Source of the DNA: Ehrlichia muris AS145
GTDB taxonomy: Bacteria > Pseudomonadota > Alphaproteobacteria > Rickettsiales > Anaplasmataceae
Direction: 5' to 3'
Length of the DNA stretch: 64,000 bases
NCBI RefSeq assembly: GCF_000508225.1
Contig: NC_023063.1
Coordinates: 1,132,718-1,196,717 of the forward strand
Positions 46,653 through 55,841 of the stretch are shown here, in pieces (within the stretch, counting starts at the first letter, position 1; every line of letters starts with the position of its first letter). The notes beneath the pieces were generated by a model, which ran no database searches, had not been told where the DNA came from, and saw only the letters and a program-made list of their open reading frames with translations. A program made the position numbers and the translations under genes.

Positions 46653-47312
46653 TTATTTCAGATAATTTACCATAGATGATATCATATCTTGTATCCCAAG
46701 GTACACATTGTAAAGACTATCATCTCTCATATACGCAGAACAAGAAAATATTCTATTTATATCATCTTGTACAGATTTAATAGTAGGACAATCAACATGA
46801 ATTCCTCCTAACTTATTTATTAAATCATTAACATCTTCTCCTATTGTTACTTTAACCTTTGCAATATCTTTTAATAACGCAACTATTACTGCAGGTGATA
46901 TACAAACTGCTCCTATAGGTTTTTTAGCATTATAAAACTTATACACAGCATTTTTAAATTCTGGCAGTATATAACTACTTTCTTTACTTTCATCAAATAA
47001 GTTAGAAAAATTTTTTGCTACTCCATAACCACCAGGAATTATTAACATATCAAATTCTTCAATATTTATTTGTTCTATATCATATACAGAACCTCTAGCT
47101 ATTCTTGCAGATTCAACTAAAATATTTCTCACTTCTTCTACAGATTCCTTATTCTTATGATCTATAACTTGTTTCTGGTTCTTATTCGGTGCAAAACATT
47201 TAAAATTTACATTATGTCGATCAAGTTCAAGCATAACCAAAACAGCTTCTCTGATTTCTGAGCCATCCATATGACCACAACCAGCTAAAATAACAGCAGA
47301 ATTTAATGTCAT
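46653..47312 (-). CDS. elbB: ElbB, DJ-1/PfpI superfamily protein (glyoxalase III-like)
   Basis: 219 residues. The start SAVILAGCGHMDGSEIREAV and the IIPGGYGVAKNFSNL block are the family signature, and GAVCISPAVIV contains the nucleophile-elbow cysteine. Family members are annotated as isoprenoid-biosynthesis protein with amidotransferase-like domain and show weak glyoxalase activity in E. coli. The true substrate is unknown. It is divergent from proC with a 110-base gap. Confidence 0.9.
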   Translation of the reverse strand: MTLNSAVILAGCGHMDGSEIREAVLVMLELDRHNVNFKCFAPNKNQKQVIDHKNKESVEEVRNILVESARIARGSVYDIEQINIEEFDMLIIPGGYGVAKNFSNLFDESKESSYILPEFKNAVYKFYNAKKPIGAVCISPAVIVALLKDIAKVKVTIGEDVNDLINKLGGIHVDCPTIKSVQDDINRIFSCSAYMRDDSLYNVYLGIQDMISSMVNYLK

Positions 47313-47422
47313 AAAAATATCCTTTTTTGAACTAAATGCTAATTTTATAAAAACAACCTATAATTTACAAATTTATTTAAGTATATTACACTACTTATAT
47401 TTTATATACTATTTAACATACA

Positions 47423-48232
47423 ATGAATATATTATTAATAGGATGTGGTAACTTAGGAAGTATATTACTACACAAGTGGTCATATAGTAATCAAATATCA
47501 AAAGTGATTGTAGTACAGCCTAGCTTATCAAAAAAAGATATCTTTAGCAGTATATCTAAAGTAACTTTTGTAAAAAGCTATGAGGAAATAAGCAAAGATT
47601 TTATACCTCAAGCTGTGGTAATAGCAATAAAACCACAACAAGTTCTTGATGTTATCCCAAATTATAGAATTTATAGTGAATCTGCATCTTTTATATCCTT
47701 GTGTGCTGGAATTGATATTAATTTCCTAAAAACATGCTTAAGTCCTACAACAACAATAATAAGAGTAATGCCTAATATTGCTATGTCATTAGGTGAAAGT
47801 GTGAACCTTTCTTACATGGAAGAAGAACTACTATCTGAAAAACAAAAAGTATCAATTATTTTTAATGAAACAGGGCTTATATATTGTATACAAAAAGAAG
47901 ATATTTTCGATAAATTATCTCCCATTACTGGTTCTGGCCCTGCATATTTTTTCTCTCTTGCAGAAGAATTAGTAAAAAACACTGTAGCTACAGGCATAAA
48001 TGAAGAAGATGCAATAAAACTTATATCTCAAACATTTATAGGAAGTGCTAAATTACTAGAAACGCGACAAAATACCATAAGTCATCTTATATCATCTATA
48101 ACAAGTCGTGGTGGTATAACACAGGCTGCACTACAGGTACTAAATTCACACTTACCTCAAACAATAACTTCATGTTTAAAAGCAGCTATGGAAAGGTTAT
48201 TCTACTTAAAAGAATTAAATAAAAATAATTAA
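47423..48232 (+). CDS. proC: Pyrroline-5-carboxylate reductase
   Basis: 269 residues. The N-terminal Rossmann motif is IGCGNLGSILLHKW, and the C-terminal signature ITGSGPAYFFSLAEELV and SRGGITQAALQVL are complete. It reduces pyrroline-5-carboxylate to proline with NADPH. No other proline biosynthesis gene is nearby; in Ehrlichia the enzyme may act on host-derived precursors, which is inference. Confidence 0.93.
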   Translation: MNILLIGCGNLGSILLHKWSYSNQISKVIVVQPSLSKKDIFSSISKVTFVKSYEEISKDFIPQAVVIAIKPQQVLDVIPNYRIYSESASFISLCAGIDINFLKTCLSPTTTIIRVMPNIAMSLGESVNLSYMEEELLSEKQKVSIIFNETGLIYCIQKEDIFDKLSPITGSGPAYFFSLAEELVKNTVATGINEEDAIKLISQTFIGSAKLLETRQNTISHLISSITSRGGITQAALQVLNSHLPQTITSCLKAAMERLFYLKELNKNN

Positions 48233-48293
48233 TACGTATTAACAATAATGCTTTAGTGTTCTATTTTTTATAAAAATAAACAAAAATTTTTAT

Positions 48294-48321
48294 TTGATAT
48301 TTCTTTTGGTTAAATTATAAT
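48294..48321 (+). promoter_or_regulatory. Promoter of the SRP RNA gene
   Basis: TTGATA (48294-48299), 16 bases, perfect TATAAT (48316-48321), placing transcription start at the first G of the RNA (48327). One of the clearest promoters in the window. Confidence 0.8.
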
Positions 48322-48326
48322 GCAAA

Positions 48327-48410
48327 GGGTAATATGAGCAAGGAGCTTGTGAAGTCGGTCAGGTTAGGAATAAAGCAGCCGTAGCATTGTTTCTTTGGGT
48401 TGTATTACCC
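48327..48410 (+). ncRNA. ffs: Signal recognition particle RNA (4.5S type)
   Basis: 84 bases. The ends GGGTAATA (48327-48334) and TATTACCC (48403-48410) are perfectly complementary. The apical region has the universal Ffh-binding pattern: GGTCAGG, a GGAA tetraloop and AAGCAGCC. A T6 run directly after the closing stem serves as terminator. With Ffh it targets membrane proteins to the Sec channel. It is shorter than the E. coli RNA (114 bases), as in other Rickettsiales. dnaX starts 24 bases later. Confidence 0.92.
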
Positions 48411-48433
48411 ATTTTTTATGTTATCATTCAAAA

Positions 48434-49897
48434 ATGAGTTTTGCATTAAAGTATAGACCTAGCAATTTTAAAGATCTCTTAGGACAAGAGGTTTTAGTTC
48501 GTGTTTTACATAATGCATTTAATTTAAAAAAAATACCAGAATCCATACTTTTGACAGGTACTAGTGGGGTAGGAAAAACCACCGCTGCAAGAATAATATC
48601 AATGTGCTTAAATTGCACTTTTGGACCAACATCTGATCCATGTAACACATGTCAAAATTGTACATCTATAAAAAATTTTAATCACCCAGATGTAATAGAA
48701 ATAGATGCAGCAAGCAATACAAGCATAGAAGATGTAAAAGTGATTTTGGAAAATTCACGTTACATGCCAATTAGCTCAAAATTTAAAGTATATATAATAG
48801 ATGAAGTACATATGTTATCCAATAGTGCATTCAATGCACTACTAAAAGTACTAGAAGAACCTGCACCTTATGTAAAATTCATTTTAGCAACAACAGAAGT
48901 AAAAAAAATACCTGTAACTATTATATCCAGATGCCAAAGGTTTGATTTTCGAAGAATACCTACAGATAAACTTGTAAACCACTTAAAAGTTATAGCAAAA
49001 AAAGAAAATGTATCCTTTGACGAAGAAAGTATAAAATTAATAGCATATAACGCTGATGGATCTATACGTAACGCTTTATCTTTATTAGAACAAGCTGCTA
49101 TATACAGTAATAAAACTTTATCTGAGAAAATCACAAAAGAAATGTTAGGCTATGTTAGCAGATATACATTATTAGAAATAATAGAACCACTAGTTATAGG
49201 AAATACTGTAGAAGCCATCAATAAATTTGAAGAAGCATGTAATTCATATAACCCTATTATAATTTTAGATAACATGTTGCAGATTATTTATGAAATATGC
49301 TATTTCTCTATAACAAAAAAAGACCCATCTATATTTAATGATAATATTATAACGCATGTAAAAAACGAAAAGATTTTATCTCCTACATTTTTATCAAGAA
49401 TATGGCAAGTACTTTTTAAAGGGATACAAGAAGTAAAATCATCTAGCTGTATAAAACAGACTGCTAATATGTTAATCATAAGACTATGTTACCTATCATC
49501 TTTACCATCTCCAAAGCAAATAATAGATAAGATTCAAGGAAATACTAAAACAGATAATAATCGCAAAGCATTACTTGAACTGTTAAAAAGCAATAACATG
49601 CAAGACTTATATAACCAAATATATGAATCTGATTTAGAAGTAACAAATTATAATAATGGAACACTAAACATTAAGACTAATCAGGTTTTACCAAAAGATT
49701 TCCATAGAAATTTATTAAATTTTTTTTATAATTTAACAAATAAAACATGGAATATATCTATTGACCAAAATTTTGATATAAGCAAAAGTAGTAACTCGTG
49801 CTATAATAAATCTCTTGATCCAACTGTTTGCAATATATTACAAGAGTTTGATGGAGCAAAAGTTATAAATATAGAAAATATAAAAAAAGAGCAATAA
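48434..49897 (+). CDS. dnaX: DNA polymerase III tau/gamma subunit
   Basis: 487 residues from the ATG at 48434; an in-frame upstream start would lie inside the SRP RNA. It loads the sliding clamp. Visible are the N-terminal FALKYRPSNFKDLLGQE, P-loop GTSGVGKTTAAR, the zinc module with CLNC and CNTCQNC, DEVHMLSNSAFNALLK, and sensor 1 ISRCQRFDFRRI. The C-terminal region is short compared with E. coli tau, so whether the full tau bridging function is kept is unclear. No slippage heptamer of the A-AAA-AAG type was noticed at a gamma-like position. ybaB follows, as in many bacteria. Confidence 0.95.
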   Translation: MSFALKYRPSNFKDLLGQEVLVRVLHNAFNLKKIPESILLTGTSGVGKTTAARIISMCLNCTFGPTSDPCNTCQNCTSIKNFNHPDVIEIDAASNTSIEDVKVILENSRYMPISSKFKVYIIDEVHMLSNSAFNALLKVLEEPAPYVKFILATTEVKKIPVTIISRCQRFDFRRIPTDKLVNHLKVIAKKENVSFDEESIKLIAYNADGSIRNALSLLEQAAIYSNKTLSEKITKEMLGYVSRYTLLEIIEPLVIGNTVEAINKFEEACNSYNPIIILDNMLQIIYEICYFSITKKDPSIFNDNIITHVKNEKILSPTFLSRIWQVLFKGIQEVKSSSCIKQTANMLIIRLCYLSSLPSPKQIIDKIQGNTKTDNNRKALLELLKSNNMQDLYNQIYESDLEVTNYNNGTLNIKTNQVLPKDFHRNLLNFFYNLTNKTWNISIDQNFDISKSSNSCYNKSLDPTVCNILQEFDGAKVINIENIKKEQ

Positions 49898-49910
49898 TAA
49901 GGAGTTAGCT

Positions 49911-50216
49911 ATGTACTCTAGCGATCAATTATCTAACTTACAAGATATTATAAAAAAGAAATTCTCTGATTTTCAAGAACATCAAAAATCTCAAATGTTT
50001 GAGGGTTCATCACTTGGCGGAAAAGTATCTGTAAAAATTAGTGTATCTAATATGGTCAACTACCAAGTTATTGAAGTAAAATTAGACCCATCACTATTAC
50101 AAGAAAAAGCTATCCTTATAGAAGATTTAATTAAAGCAGCATTCAATGATGCTCTAAAAAAGTCATCTGATCACAATAAAAATCTTGTAGGTTCTTTATT
50201 ATCATTTGGTATATAA
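49911..50216 (+). CDS. ybaB: YbaB/EbfC family nucleoid-associated protein
   Basis: 101 residues. It is a small dimeric DNA-binding protein usually encoded directly after dnaX, here 13 bases downstream with an AAGGAG ribosome site. The middle holds KVSVKISVSNMVNYQVIEVK and LIKAAFNDALKKSS, matching the family's central strands and C-terminal helix. In Borrelia EbfC binds and bends DNA and affects outer-surface protein genes; such a role here is only a possibility. Confidence 0.92.
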   Translation: MYSSDQLSNLQDIIKKKFSDFQEHQKSQMFEGSSLGGKVSVKISVSNMVNYQVIEVKLDPSLLQEKAILIEDLIKAAFNDALKKSSDHNKNLVGSLLSFGI

Positions 50217-50228
50217 CAGTAAAAAACC

Positions 50229-51239
50229 ATGAGTTATAAAATAGCAATAGTAGGAGCTACAGGAAACGTAGGTAGAGCTGCCTTAAACATTTTAGCAAGT
50301 ATGTCACTCCCAATAAAGGAAATTGTAGCACTAGCATCAAAAAAATCTATAGGAAAAAAGTTAAGCTATGGAGATAAGGTATTAGAAGCTCAAGATTTGG
50401 ATAGTTATGATTTCACTGATACAGACATAGCAATTTTTTCAGCTGGATCTTCAGTATCACAACAATATGCACGAATAGCAGCAAATAAAGGATGTATAGT
50501 TATAGATAATACTTCTTTATTTCGTATGGAAGATGAAATTCCACTAGTAATTCCAGAAATTAACTCAGAAGCTATAGCTCAGTATCATAAACATAATATT
50601 ATTGCTAATCCGAATTGCTCTACAATACAAATGCTTTTAGCCTTAAATCCATTACATAAAATATCAAAAATAAAGAGAGTTGTAGTATCAACGTATCAAT
50701 CAGTCTCTGGTGCAGGAAAATCTGCAATGGATGAACTTTATTCACAGACTAAAGGTACGTTTATGAATCAAAGTATTGCTCCTAAACAATTTACAAAAAG
50801 AATAGCTTTCAATTGCATTCCACATATAGATGTCTTCATGGAAGATGGCTCAACAAAAGAAGAATGGAAAATGGCTGTGGAAACAAAAAAAATACTAGAT
50901 CATAACATAGAAGTAAGTGCAACATGTGTTAGAGTTCCAGTATTTGTATCACATTCTGAATCATTAAACGTTGAATTTTTCTCTGAGATTTCAGAAGAAG
51001 AAGCTTATGAAGCATTAGAAAATGCTCCAGGAATCATAATACTTGATAGAAGGGAAGATGGTGGGTATGCAACACCACTAGATAGTGTACATGAAGATGA
51101 GGTTTACGTATCAAGACTAAGAAAAGATAACACAGTAAAACATGGCCTTAACATGTGGCTAGTAAGTGATAATTTAAGAAAAGGTGCAGCATTAAATGCA
51201 GTACAAATAGCAGAAATACTTGTAAAAGATTATCTTTAA
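50229..51239 (+). CDS. asd: Aspartate-semialdehyde dehydrogenase
   Basis: 336 residues. It makes aspartate semialdehyde, the branch point to lysine/diaminopimelate and threonine. The N-terminal NADP-binding motif is IVGATGNVGRAALNIL, FSAGSSVSQQYA follows, the catalytic cysteine lies in ANPNCSTIQML, and CVRVPVFVSHSESL near residues 235-248 is conserved. It follows ybaB after 12 bases and closes the dnaX-ybaB-asd run. Full length. Confidence 0.95.
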   Translation: MSYKIAIVGATGNVGRAALNILASMSLPIKEIVALASKKSIGKKLSYGDKVLEAQDLDSYDFTDTDIAIFSAGSSVSQQYARIAANKGCIVIDNTSLFRMEDEIPLVIPEINSEAIAQYHKHNIIANPNCSTIQMLLALNPLHKISKIKRVVVSTYQSVSGAGKSAMDELYSQTKGTFMNQSIAPKQFTKRIAFNCIPHIDVFMEDGSTKEEWKMAVETKKILDHNIEVSATCVRVPVFVSHSESLNVEFFSEISEEEAYEALENAPGIIILDRREDGGYATPLDSVHEDEVYVSRLRKDNTVKHGLNMWLVSDNLRKGAALNAVQIAEILVKDYL

Positions 51240-51265
51240 AAAGATATTTTACTTAGAACACTATA

Positions 51266-51294
51266 AAACATGTAACACTGTACAACACATGTTT
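51266..51294 (+). terminator. Candidate terminator after asd
   Basis: AAACATGT (51266-51273) pairs with ACATGTTT (51287-51294), followed by a T-rich AGTTTTAC. The stem is 27 bases past the stop. Confidence 0.45.
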
Positions 51295-51420
51295 AGTTTT
51301 ACATTACTTACCTTTTATATACAATAAGTAAGATTGCCTCTTTAATCATCATACAATTGAGTAACCGTCATCTGAAGTAACAAATTTATTTTCACCAATT
51401 AATATTCGCATTATTAAATA

Positions 51421-51448
51421 TTAAGAAGTAGATGTTTATACTTCTTAA
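51421..51448 (-). terminator. Perfect hairpin at the far end of the metK repeat array
   Basis: TTAAGAAGTA (51421-51430) and TACTTCTTAA (51439-51448) form a perfect 10-base-pair stem around 8 bases. It lies just beyond the last metK tail copy. It may be the original metK terminator, pushed away by the repeats, or act on the asd side. Confidence 0.45.
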
Positions 51449-51468
51449 AACTAAATATAAAATAGATA

Positions 51469-52134
51469 TAACTTTATAAATAGGATGAAGCAACATTAAG
51501 TGCTTACAAATCCAATAAGGAGATAAATCTACAATCTTGTATAAAATTTTTATTAACTATGACGAATTTAGCGTAAAGAATATTTATATAAGACGAAATT
51601 CATTTCTCAATTTTAAAGCAAAATCTTCTCTTTCCTAAGAGAAGCTTCCATTTTTATCAGGCACTCTTCCAAAATGTCCATAACAAGATGTAACTTTATA
51701 AATAGGATGAAGCAACATTAAGTGCTTACAAATCCAATAAGGAGATAAATCTACAATCTTGTATAAAATTTTTATTAACTATGACGAATTTAGCGTAAAG
51801 AATATTTATATAAGACGAAATTCATTTCTCAATTTTAAAGCAAAATCTTCTCTTTCCTAAGAGAAGCTTCCATTTTTATCAGGCACTCTTCCAAAATGTC
51901 CATAACAAGATGTAACTTTATAAATAGGATGAAGCAACATTAAGTGCTTACAAATCCAATAAGGAGATAAATCTACAATCTTGTATAAAATTTTTATTAA
52001 CTATGACGAATTTAGCGTAAAGAATATTTATATAAGACGAAATTCATTTCTCAATTTTAAAGCAAAATCTTCTCTTTCCCAAGAGAAGCTTCCATTTTTA
52101 TCAGGCACTCTTCCAAAATGTCCATAACAAGATG
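51469..52134. repeat. 222-base tandem repeat made from the 3' end of metK
   Basis: Three units of exactly 222 bases start at 51469, 51691 and 51913, and a partial fourth runs from 52135 into metK proper (to about 52200). Each holds the last 60 or so codons of metK and about 30 bases of its 3' flank. The extra copies agree with each other almost completely but differ from the functional gene at shared sites: the codon for Trp in GSFSWERE is TAG, and PYGICK reads PYWICK. They are therefore dead tails, homogenised among themselves. All lie downstream of the real metK stop. Confidence 0.9.
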
Positions 52135-53209
52135 TAACTTTATAAATAGGATGAAGCAACATTAAGTGCTTACAAATCCCATAAGGAGATAAATCTACAT
52201 TATTTTGTATAAAATTTTTTATTACATCATCACTGACAAAACCACTGCCAAAGGTATTTACACAAAATGAAATAGGATTGGAAATACCAATAGCATAAGA
52301 TAACTGAACTAAACACTGATTAGCTAATTTAGCAGAAACAATATTTTTTGCTAAATAACGAGCCATATAAGCAGCAGATCTATCTATCTTACTTGGATCC
52401 TTTCCAGAAAAAGCTCCACCACCATGAGGTATATGTCCTCCATACGTATCTATCATAACCTTACGACCAGTTAAACCACAATCCCCAACTGGACCACCTA
52501 TAACAAATCTACCCGTTGGATTAACTAAAAAATCACTATCAGAACACATCCATCCTTCTGGTAAGGATTTTTCAACATAAGAATACACAATATCTCTTAT
52601 TTGACTTTGTGAAAAATCTTCAGAATGCTGTATAGAAAGTACAATATTAGATGCTTTAATAGGAACATTATCTTTATATAACAATGTAACTTGTGTCTTT
52701 GCATCAGGACCAAGATTTGGTATTTCAAAATTTTTTACTGCAGAAATAATATTTTTTAAAATTAAATGAGAATAAAAAATTGGTGCAGGCATAAAAGTTT
52801 CAGTTTCATTTATTGCATACCCATACACTATACCTTGATCACCAGCACCTTGATCTTTACCAGAACTGACACCAATAATAATATCAGGAGACTGTTCATG
52901 TATCAAAATTTCAATAACAACATATTTCCAATGAAATCCATCCTGTTCATATCCTATTTCTTCTATAACTTGACGAGTGATACATTCTACATCATATTTA
53001 TTAACATTAACTCCACAGATTTCACCGCTAATTATTACCTTATTTTTTGTTACTAAAGTTTCTATAGCAGCATGTACAAGTGGATTTAATGACATATAAT
53101 AATCAAGTATAGCATCAGATATCTGATCAGCAACTTTATCAGGATGTCCATTAGAAACAGATTCGCTAGTTATAATGTATTCAGACGAACAATTTTGATA
53201 ATAAAACAT
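52028..53209 (-). CDS. metK: S-adenosylmethionine synthetase
   Basis: 393 residues, complete. It makes AdoMet from methionine and ATP; AdoMet is used by TrmD and others. Motifs are SVSNGHPDKVADQISDAILD near the start, GAGDQGIVYGYA, GGPVGDCGLTGRK and GGGAFSGKDPSKIDRSAAYM (the P-loop-like glycine-rich segment). The end EREDFALKLRNEFRLI has a normal stop, so the tandem tail copies do not affect the protein. The intact gene is noteworthy because metK is broken in some Rickettsia that import AdoMet. Confidence 0.96.
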   Translation of the reverse strand: MFYYQNCSSEYIITSESVSNGHPDKVADQISDAILDYYMSLNPLVHAAIETLVTKNKVIISGEICGVNVNKYDVECITRQVIEEIGYEQDGFHWKYVVIEILIHEQSPDIIIGVSSGKDQGAGDQGIVYGYAINETETFMPAPIFYSHLILKNIISAVKNFEIPNLGPDAKTQVTLLYKDNVPIKASNIVLSIQHSEDFSQSQIRDIVYSYVEKSLPEGWMCSDSDFLVNPTGRFVIGGPVGDCGLTGRKVMIDTYGGHIPHGGGAFSGKDPSKIDRSAAYMARYLAKNIVSAKLANQCLVQLSYAIGISNPISFCVNTFGSGFVSDDVIKNFIQNNVDLSPYGICKHLMLLHPIYKVTSCYGHFGRVPDKNGSFSWEREDFALKLRNEFRLI

Positions 53210-53402
53210 GTTAAAAACGTAAAACCAAGGATTTTTATAGTACCAAATCTTAAATAACTAAACAATACATAATATCCAACTTTTAATACATTATCCTAAA
53301 GTTCATAATAATATATATACTTTACACTAGCTAAAAAATATAAATCTATATAAAAATAATTCCCAATCGTTAAATAAAACATAGAAGATAATCTTAATAT
53401 AC
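53210..53402. other. Spacer upstream of metK
   Basis: About 190 AT-rich bases expected to hold the metK promoter. I see nothing definite. Confidence 0.3.
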
Positions 53403-53510
53403 AGAACAATATAAAAGTGCTACATTATGGTTACATGAGATTCTATAGATATTTTAATAGATGAATACAGATCAACATTTACACATTATGATTATAAATA
53501 TGATTATAAA
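53403..53510 (+). pseudogene. Decayed partial copy of the neighbouring ubiH-type gene
   Basis: Bases 53403-53417 match 54013-54027, and 53461-53499 match 54061-54099 of the ubiH-type gene, with about six mismatches in 39 and a long identical core ACACATTATGATTATAAAT. The part between also aligns (TAGATATTTTAAT at both sites) with small insertions. The frame is broken. It is a fragment of about 100 bases, 600 bases before its source and just before tRNA-Arg. Confidence 0.75.
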
Positions 53511-53662
53511 ATTGATAAAACCATAGCTTGATAAAAACTAAATCTCTGATGCTTTAATAAGACATCTATCCAAATTTACAGATGCACATAACTTCTACAA
53601 TTACCAAAAAACCTATAAGCTTGACAAATATGTTAATTAAAGTACCATTTTATAGTTATAAT

Positions 53663-53739
53663 GTGTCCGTAGCTCAGCTGGATAGAGCATCAGCCTTCTA
53701 AGCTGTAGGTCAGGGGTTCGAATCCCTTCGGACACACCA
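53663..53739 (+). tRNA. tRNA-Arg (anticodon UCU)
   Basis: 77 bases including an encoded CCA (53737-53739). The acceptor stem GTGTCCG pairs with CGGACAC, the T arm holds GGTTCGAATCC, and the anticodon loop CTTCTAA gives UCU, reading AGA/AGG arginine codons. The first base pair of the anticodon stem may be mismatched. Confidence 0.95.
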
Positions 53740-53810
53740 TAACATTAACATTAATAATTATCTAATTTTTTATTGTTAAAACATTTTTTATATCTTTTGC
53801 GTGATTTTTA

Positions 53811-54989
53811 ATGAATATTAGCAATAGCAAATACTACGATGTAGTTATTTCAGGAGCAGGAATAAATGGAATAATCACAGCAATAGCATTAAATCAGCTT
53901 TCTGTCTCTATAGCTTTAATAGATAAAAACAAAATTTTATCATCAATACCAAAAGACAGAGTATTTGCTCTATCAAGAAAATCTCAAGAAATACTAGATA
54001 AGTTTAATATATGGAACAATATAAAAGAACATTGTCCTATATTAGATATTTTAATAAAAGATGAAGACAGTTCAGTATTCACACATTATGATTATAAATC
54101 TGTAAGTGATAACCCTATGGGTTATATTGTAGAAAGTAAATTCCTATGTGATGCCTTTAAAAAGCATATAAAAAAAATAAATTTATATTCAGAATGCACA
54201 TATAATTCAGTAAATATCACAAATGACTTAGTAAGAATAGAATTAACTAATAACACAACATTAGTAACGTCATTATTAATATCCGCTGAAGGTAAAAATT
54301 CAAAATTAAGACAAATATTTGATATACCATCCATTAATCACGATTACTCTCAAAGCAGTATTATTTGTAATGTAAAACATACAAACAACCATAATAATTT
54401 AGCTATAGAGCATTTTTTTCACGGGGGACCATTTGCAATATTACCTATGTATGATGGATATAAGTCTTCTGTAGTTTGGACAAACAAAACCCACATTAGT
54501 GAAATGTTTATGAAGCTGAGCAAACAAGATTTTATGGCAGAATTAGAAAAAAAATGTGCTCCATACTTAAATGACATAAGACTAGATAGTGAAATAAAGT
54601 GTTTTCCTTTACATTTAATGTTTGCTAAATGTTTATATAAAAACAGATTAGTATTGATAGGAGATGCAGCACATTCTATCCATCCTATCGCAGGTCAGGG
54701 ATTAAATTTAGGCATAAGAGATATTGAAAAACTAGTAAATAACATAAAATCAGCAAAACAATATGGTATAGATATAGGTAGTCTTTACATATTAAAAAAT
54801 TTTTCCTACGATAGATATTTTGACAATTTATCTATGGCAGTTTTAACTACATGTATAGATGGAATATTTTCTAGGAAATCTTGCATAGCAAAAATTGTAA
54901 GAAGGTCTGGGTTATTCATAGTTCAAAATTCAGAAACCATCAAAAACTATATGATAAAACATGCTATGGGAATAGGAAAATTAAATTAA
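53811..54989 (+). CDS. ubiH: UbiH/UbiF/Coq6-family FAD-dependent hydroxylase of ubiquinone synthesis
   Basis: 392 residues. The N-terminal FAD motif is VVISGAGINGIITAIAL, DRVFALSRKSQEIL is the family's DR(A)xALS block, and RLVLIGDAAHSIHPIAGQGL near residues 281-300 is the second FAD motif with the GDAAH signature. It adds a hydroxyl to the ubiquinone ring; which position cannot be told, because alphaproteobacterial members often act at more than one. Its stop overlaps that of the gene on the other strand by four bases. A decayed copy of part of it lies upstream of the tRNA. Confidence 0.9.
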   Translation: MNISNSKYYDVVISGAGINGIITAIALNQLSVSIALIDKNKILSSIPKDRVFALSRKSQEILDKFNIWNNIKEHCPILDILIKDEDSSVFTHYDYKSVSDNPMGYIVESKFLCDAFKKHIKKINLYSECTYNSVNITNDLVRIELTNNTTLVTSLLISAEGKNSKLRQIFDIPSINHDYSQSSIICNVKHTNNHNNLAIEHFFHGGPFAILPMYDGYKSSVVWTNKTHISEMFMKLSKQDFMAELEKKCAPYLNDIRLDSEIKCFPLHLMFAKCLYKNRLVLIGDAAHSIHPIAGQGLNLGIRDIEKLVNNIKSAKQYGIDIGSLYILKNFSYDRYFDNLSMAVLTTCIDGIFSRKSCIAKIVRRSGLFIVQNSETIKNYMIKHAMGIGKLN

Positions 54990-55546
54990 TTTTTGTCAAT
55001 TATGTTATCATAATTCTCACTATTCTTTTTATTTTTTATACATAAAATTTCTGAAGTCATTTTATTTATTGATTCTTCTATTTCTATCATTGCATTTCTT
55101 TTTATTCTATAAAGCTCTTCACGATAATTAATTTTTTCAAAATCAATATTATTTTTACCATAAAATTCCAAGTTTTTATTATCACAAGTATCTTTTTTGA
55201 ACATAGAAAATATATATTCAAATATACACCTAAAAAATTCACTCCAATTAATTTTAGAAACCTTCAAATAAATCCAAAAAGGTATAACTAATGATACACC
55301 TGCTTTAAAATATATAGAGTAAGTTAATAAATCAGGATTATAATAACACCACTTTAAATACTTATAAGTGTAAATAACAACACTTTTAGGATCTTTATAT
55401 GCAAAAGCAACACTAATTCCTTCTTTCATAGCTATAAAAATAAGAGAAGAAAAATAAAGAAATATTGTAAAAAACAGCAGATTAACTACAAGATTCTTTA
55501 CCCTTCTTAATAGAAAGGAGAATAACATGTATCTATAAAAAAACAT
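54986..55546 (-). CDS. Membrane protein of unknown function
   Basis: 186 residues. A basic start MFFYRYMLFSFLLRRVKN, a hydrophobic helix (about 19-42) and a second one (about 83-101) precede a charged, probably cytoplasmic tail from residue 110 with a coiled-coil-like part (YREELYRIKRNAMIEIEESI). I recognise no family. It is convergent with ubiH, overlapping by four bases. A second Met at codon 7 is an alternative start. No clear ribosome site. Confidence 0.7.
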   Translation of the reverse strand: MFFYRYMLFSFLLRRVKNLVVNLLFFTIFLYFSSLIFIAMKEGISVAFAYKDPKSVVIYTYKYLKWCYYNPDLLTYSIYFKAGVSLVIPFWIYLKVSKINWSEFFRCIFEYIFSMFKKDTCDNKNLEFYGKNNIDFEKINYREELYRIKRNAMIEIEESINKMTSEILCIKNKKNSENYDNIIDKN

Positions 55547-55578
55547 AAGGTTAGTCTGAAAAATTACTTAAACAACGG

Positions 55579-55650
55579 CTGGGATGGAAGGACTCGAACC
55601 TTCGAATGACGGTATCAAAAACCGTTGCCTTACCACTTGGCGACATCCCA
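55579..55650 (-). tRNA. tRNA-Gln (anticodon UUG)
   Basis: 72 bases without encoded CCA (the sequence after the discriminator G is CCG). The acceptor stem TGGGATG pairs with CATCCCA. The anticodon stem ACGGT/ACCGT encloses TTTTGAT, giving UUG, and the T arm has AGGTTCGAATCCT. The gene needs CCA addition by the enzyme at 1745. Confidence 0.95.
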
Positions 55651-55841
55651 TCTATACAACTATATAGTAATTAGCAAATCTTACCTCATGATTAACAAAG
55701 ATTATACTGATAGAACAAAAATGCAAGAAAAAATCAAACTGTTTAAAATAAATTATACGTTTAACAAAAAAATTAATAATATATAAAAAAATAAACCTTG
55801 TGTAATTTCCTATTATTCTTCTATAATAGCGATAATTAGGA

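Noticed and set aside
53621..53655. TTGACA plus TATAGT as promoter of tRNA-Arg
   Set aside because: The spacing is 23 bases, too long for a sigma-70 promoter.
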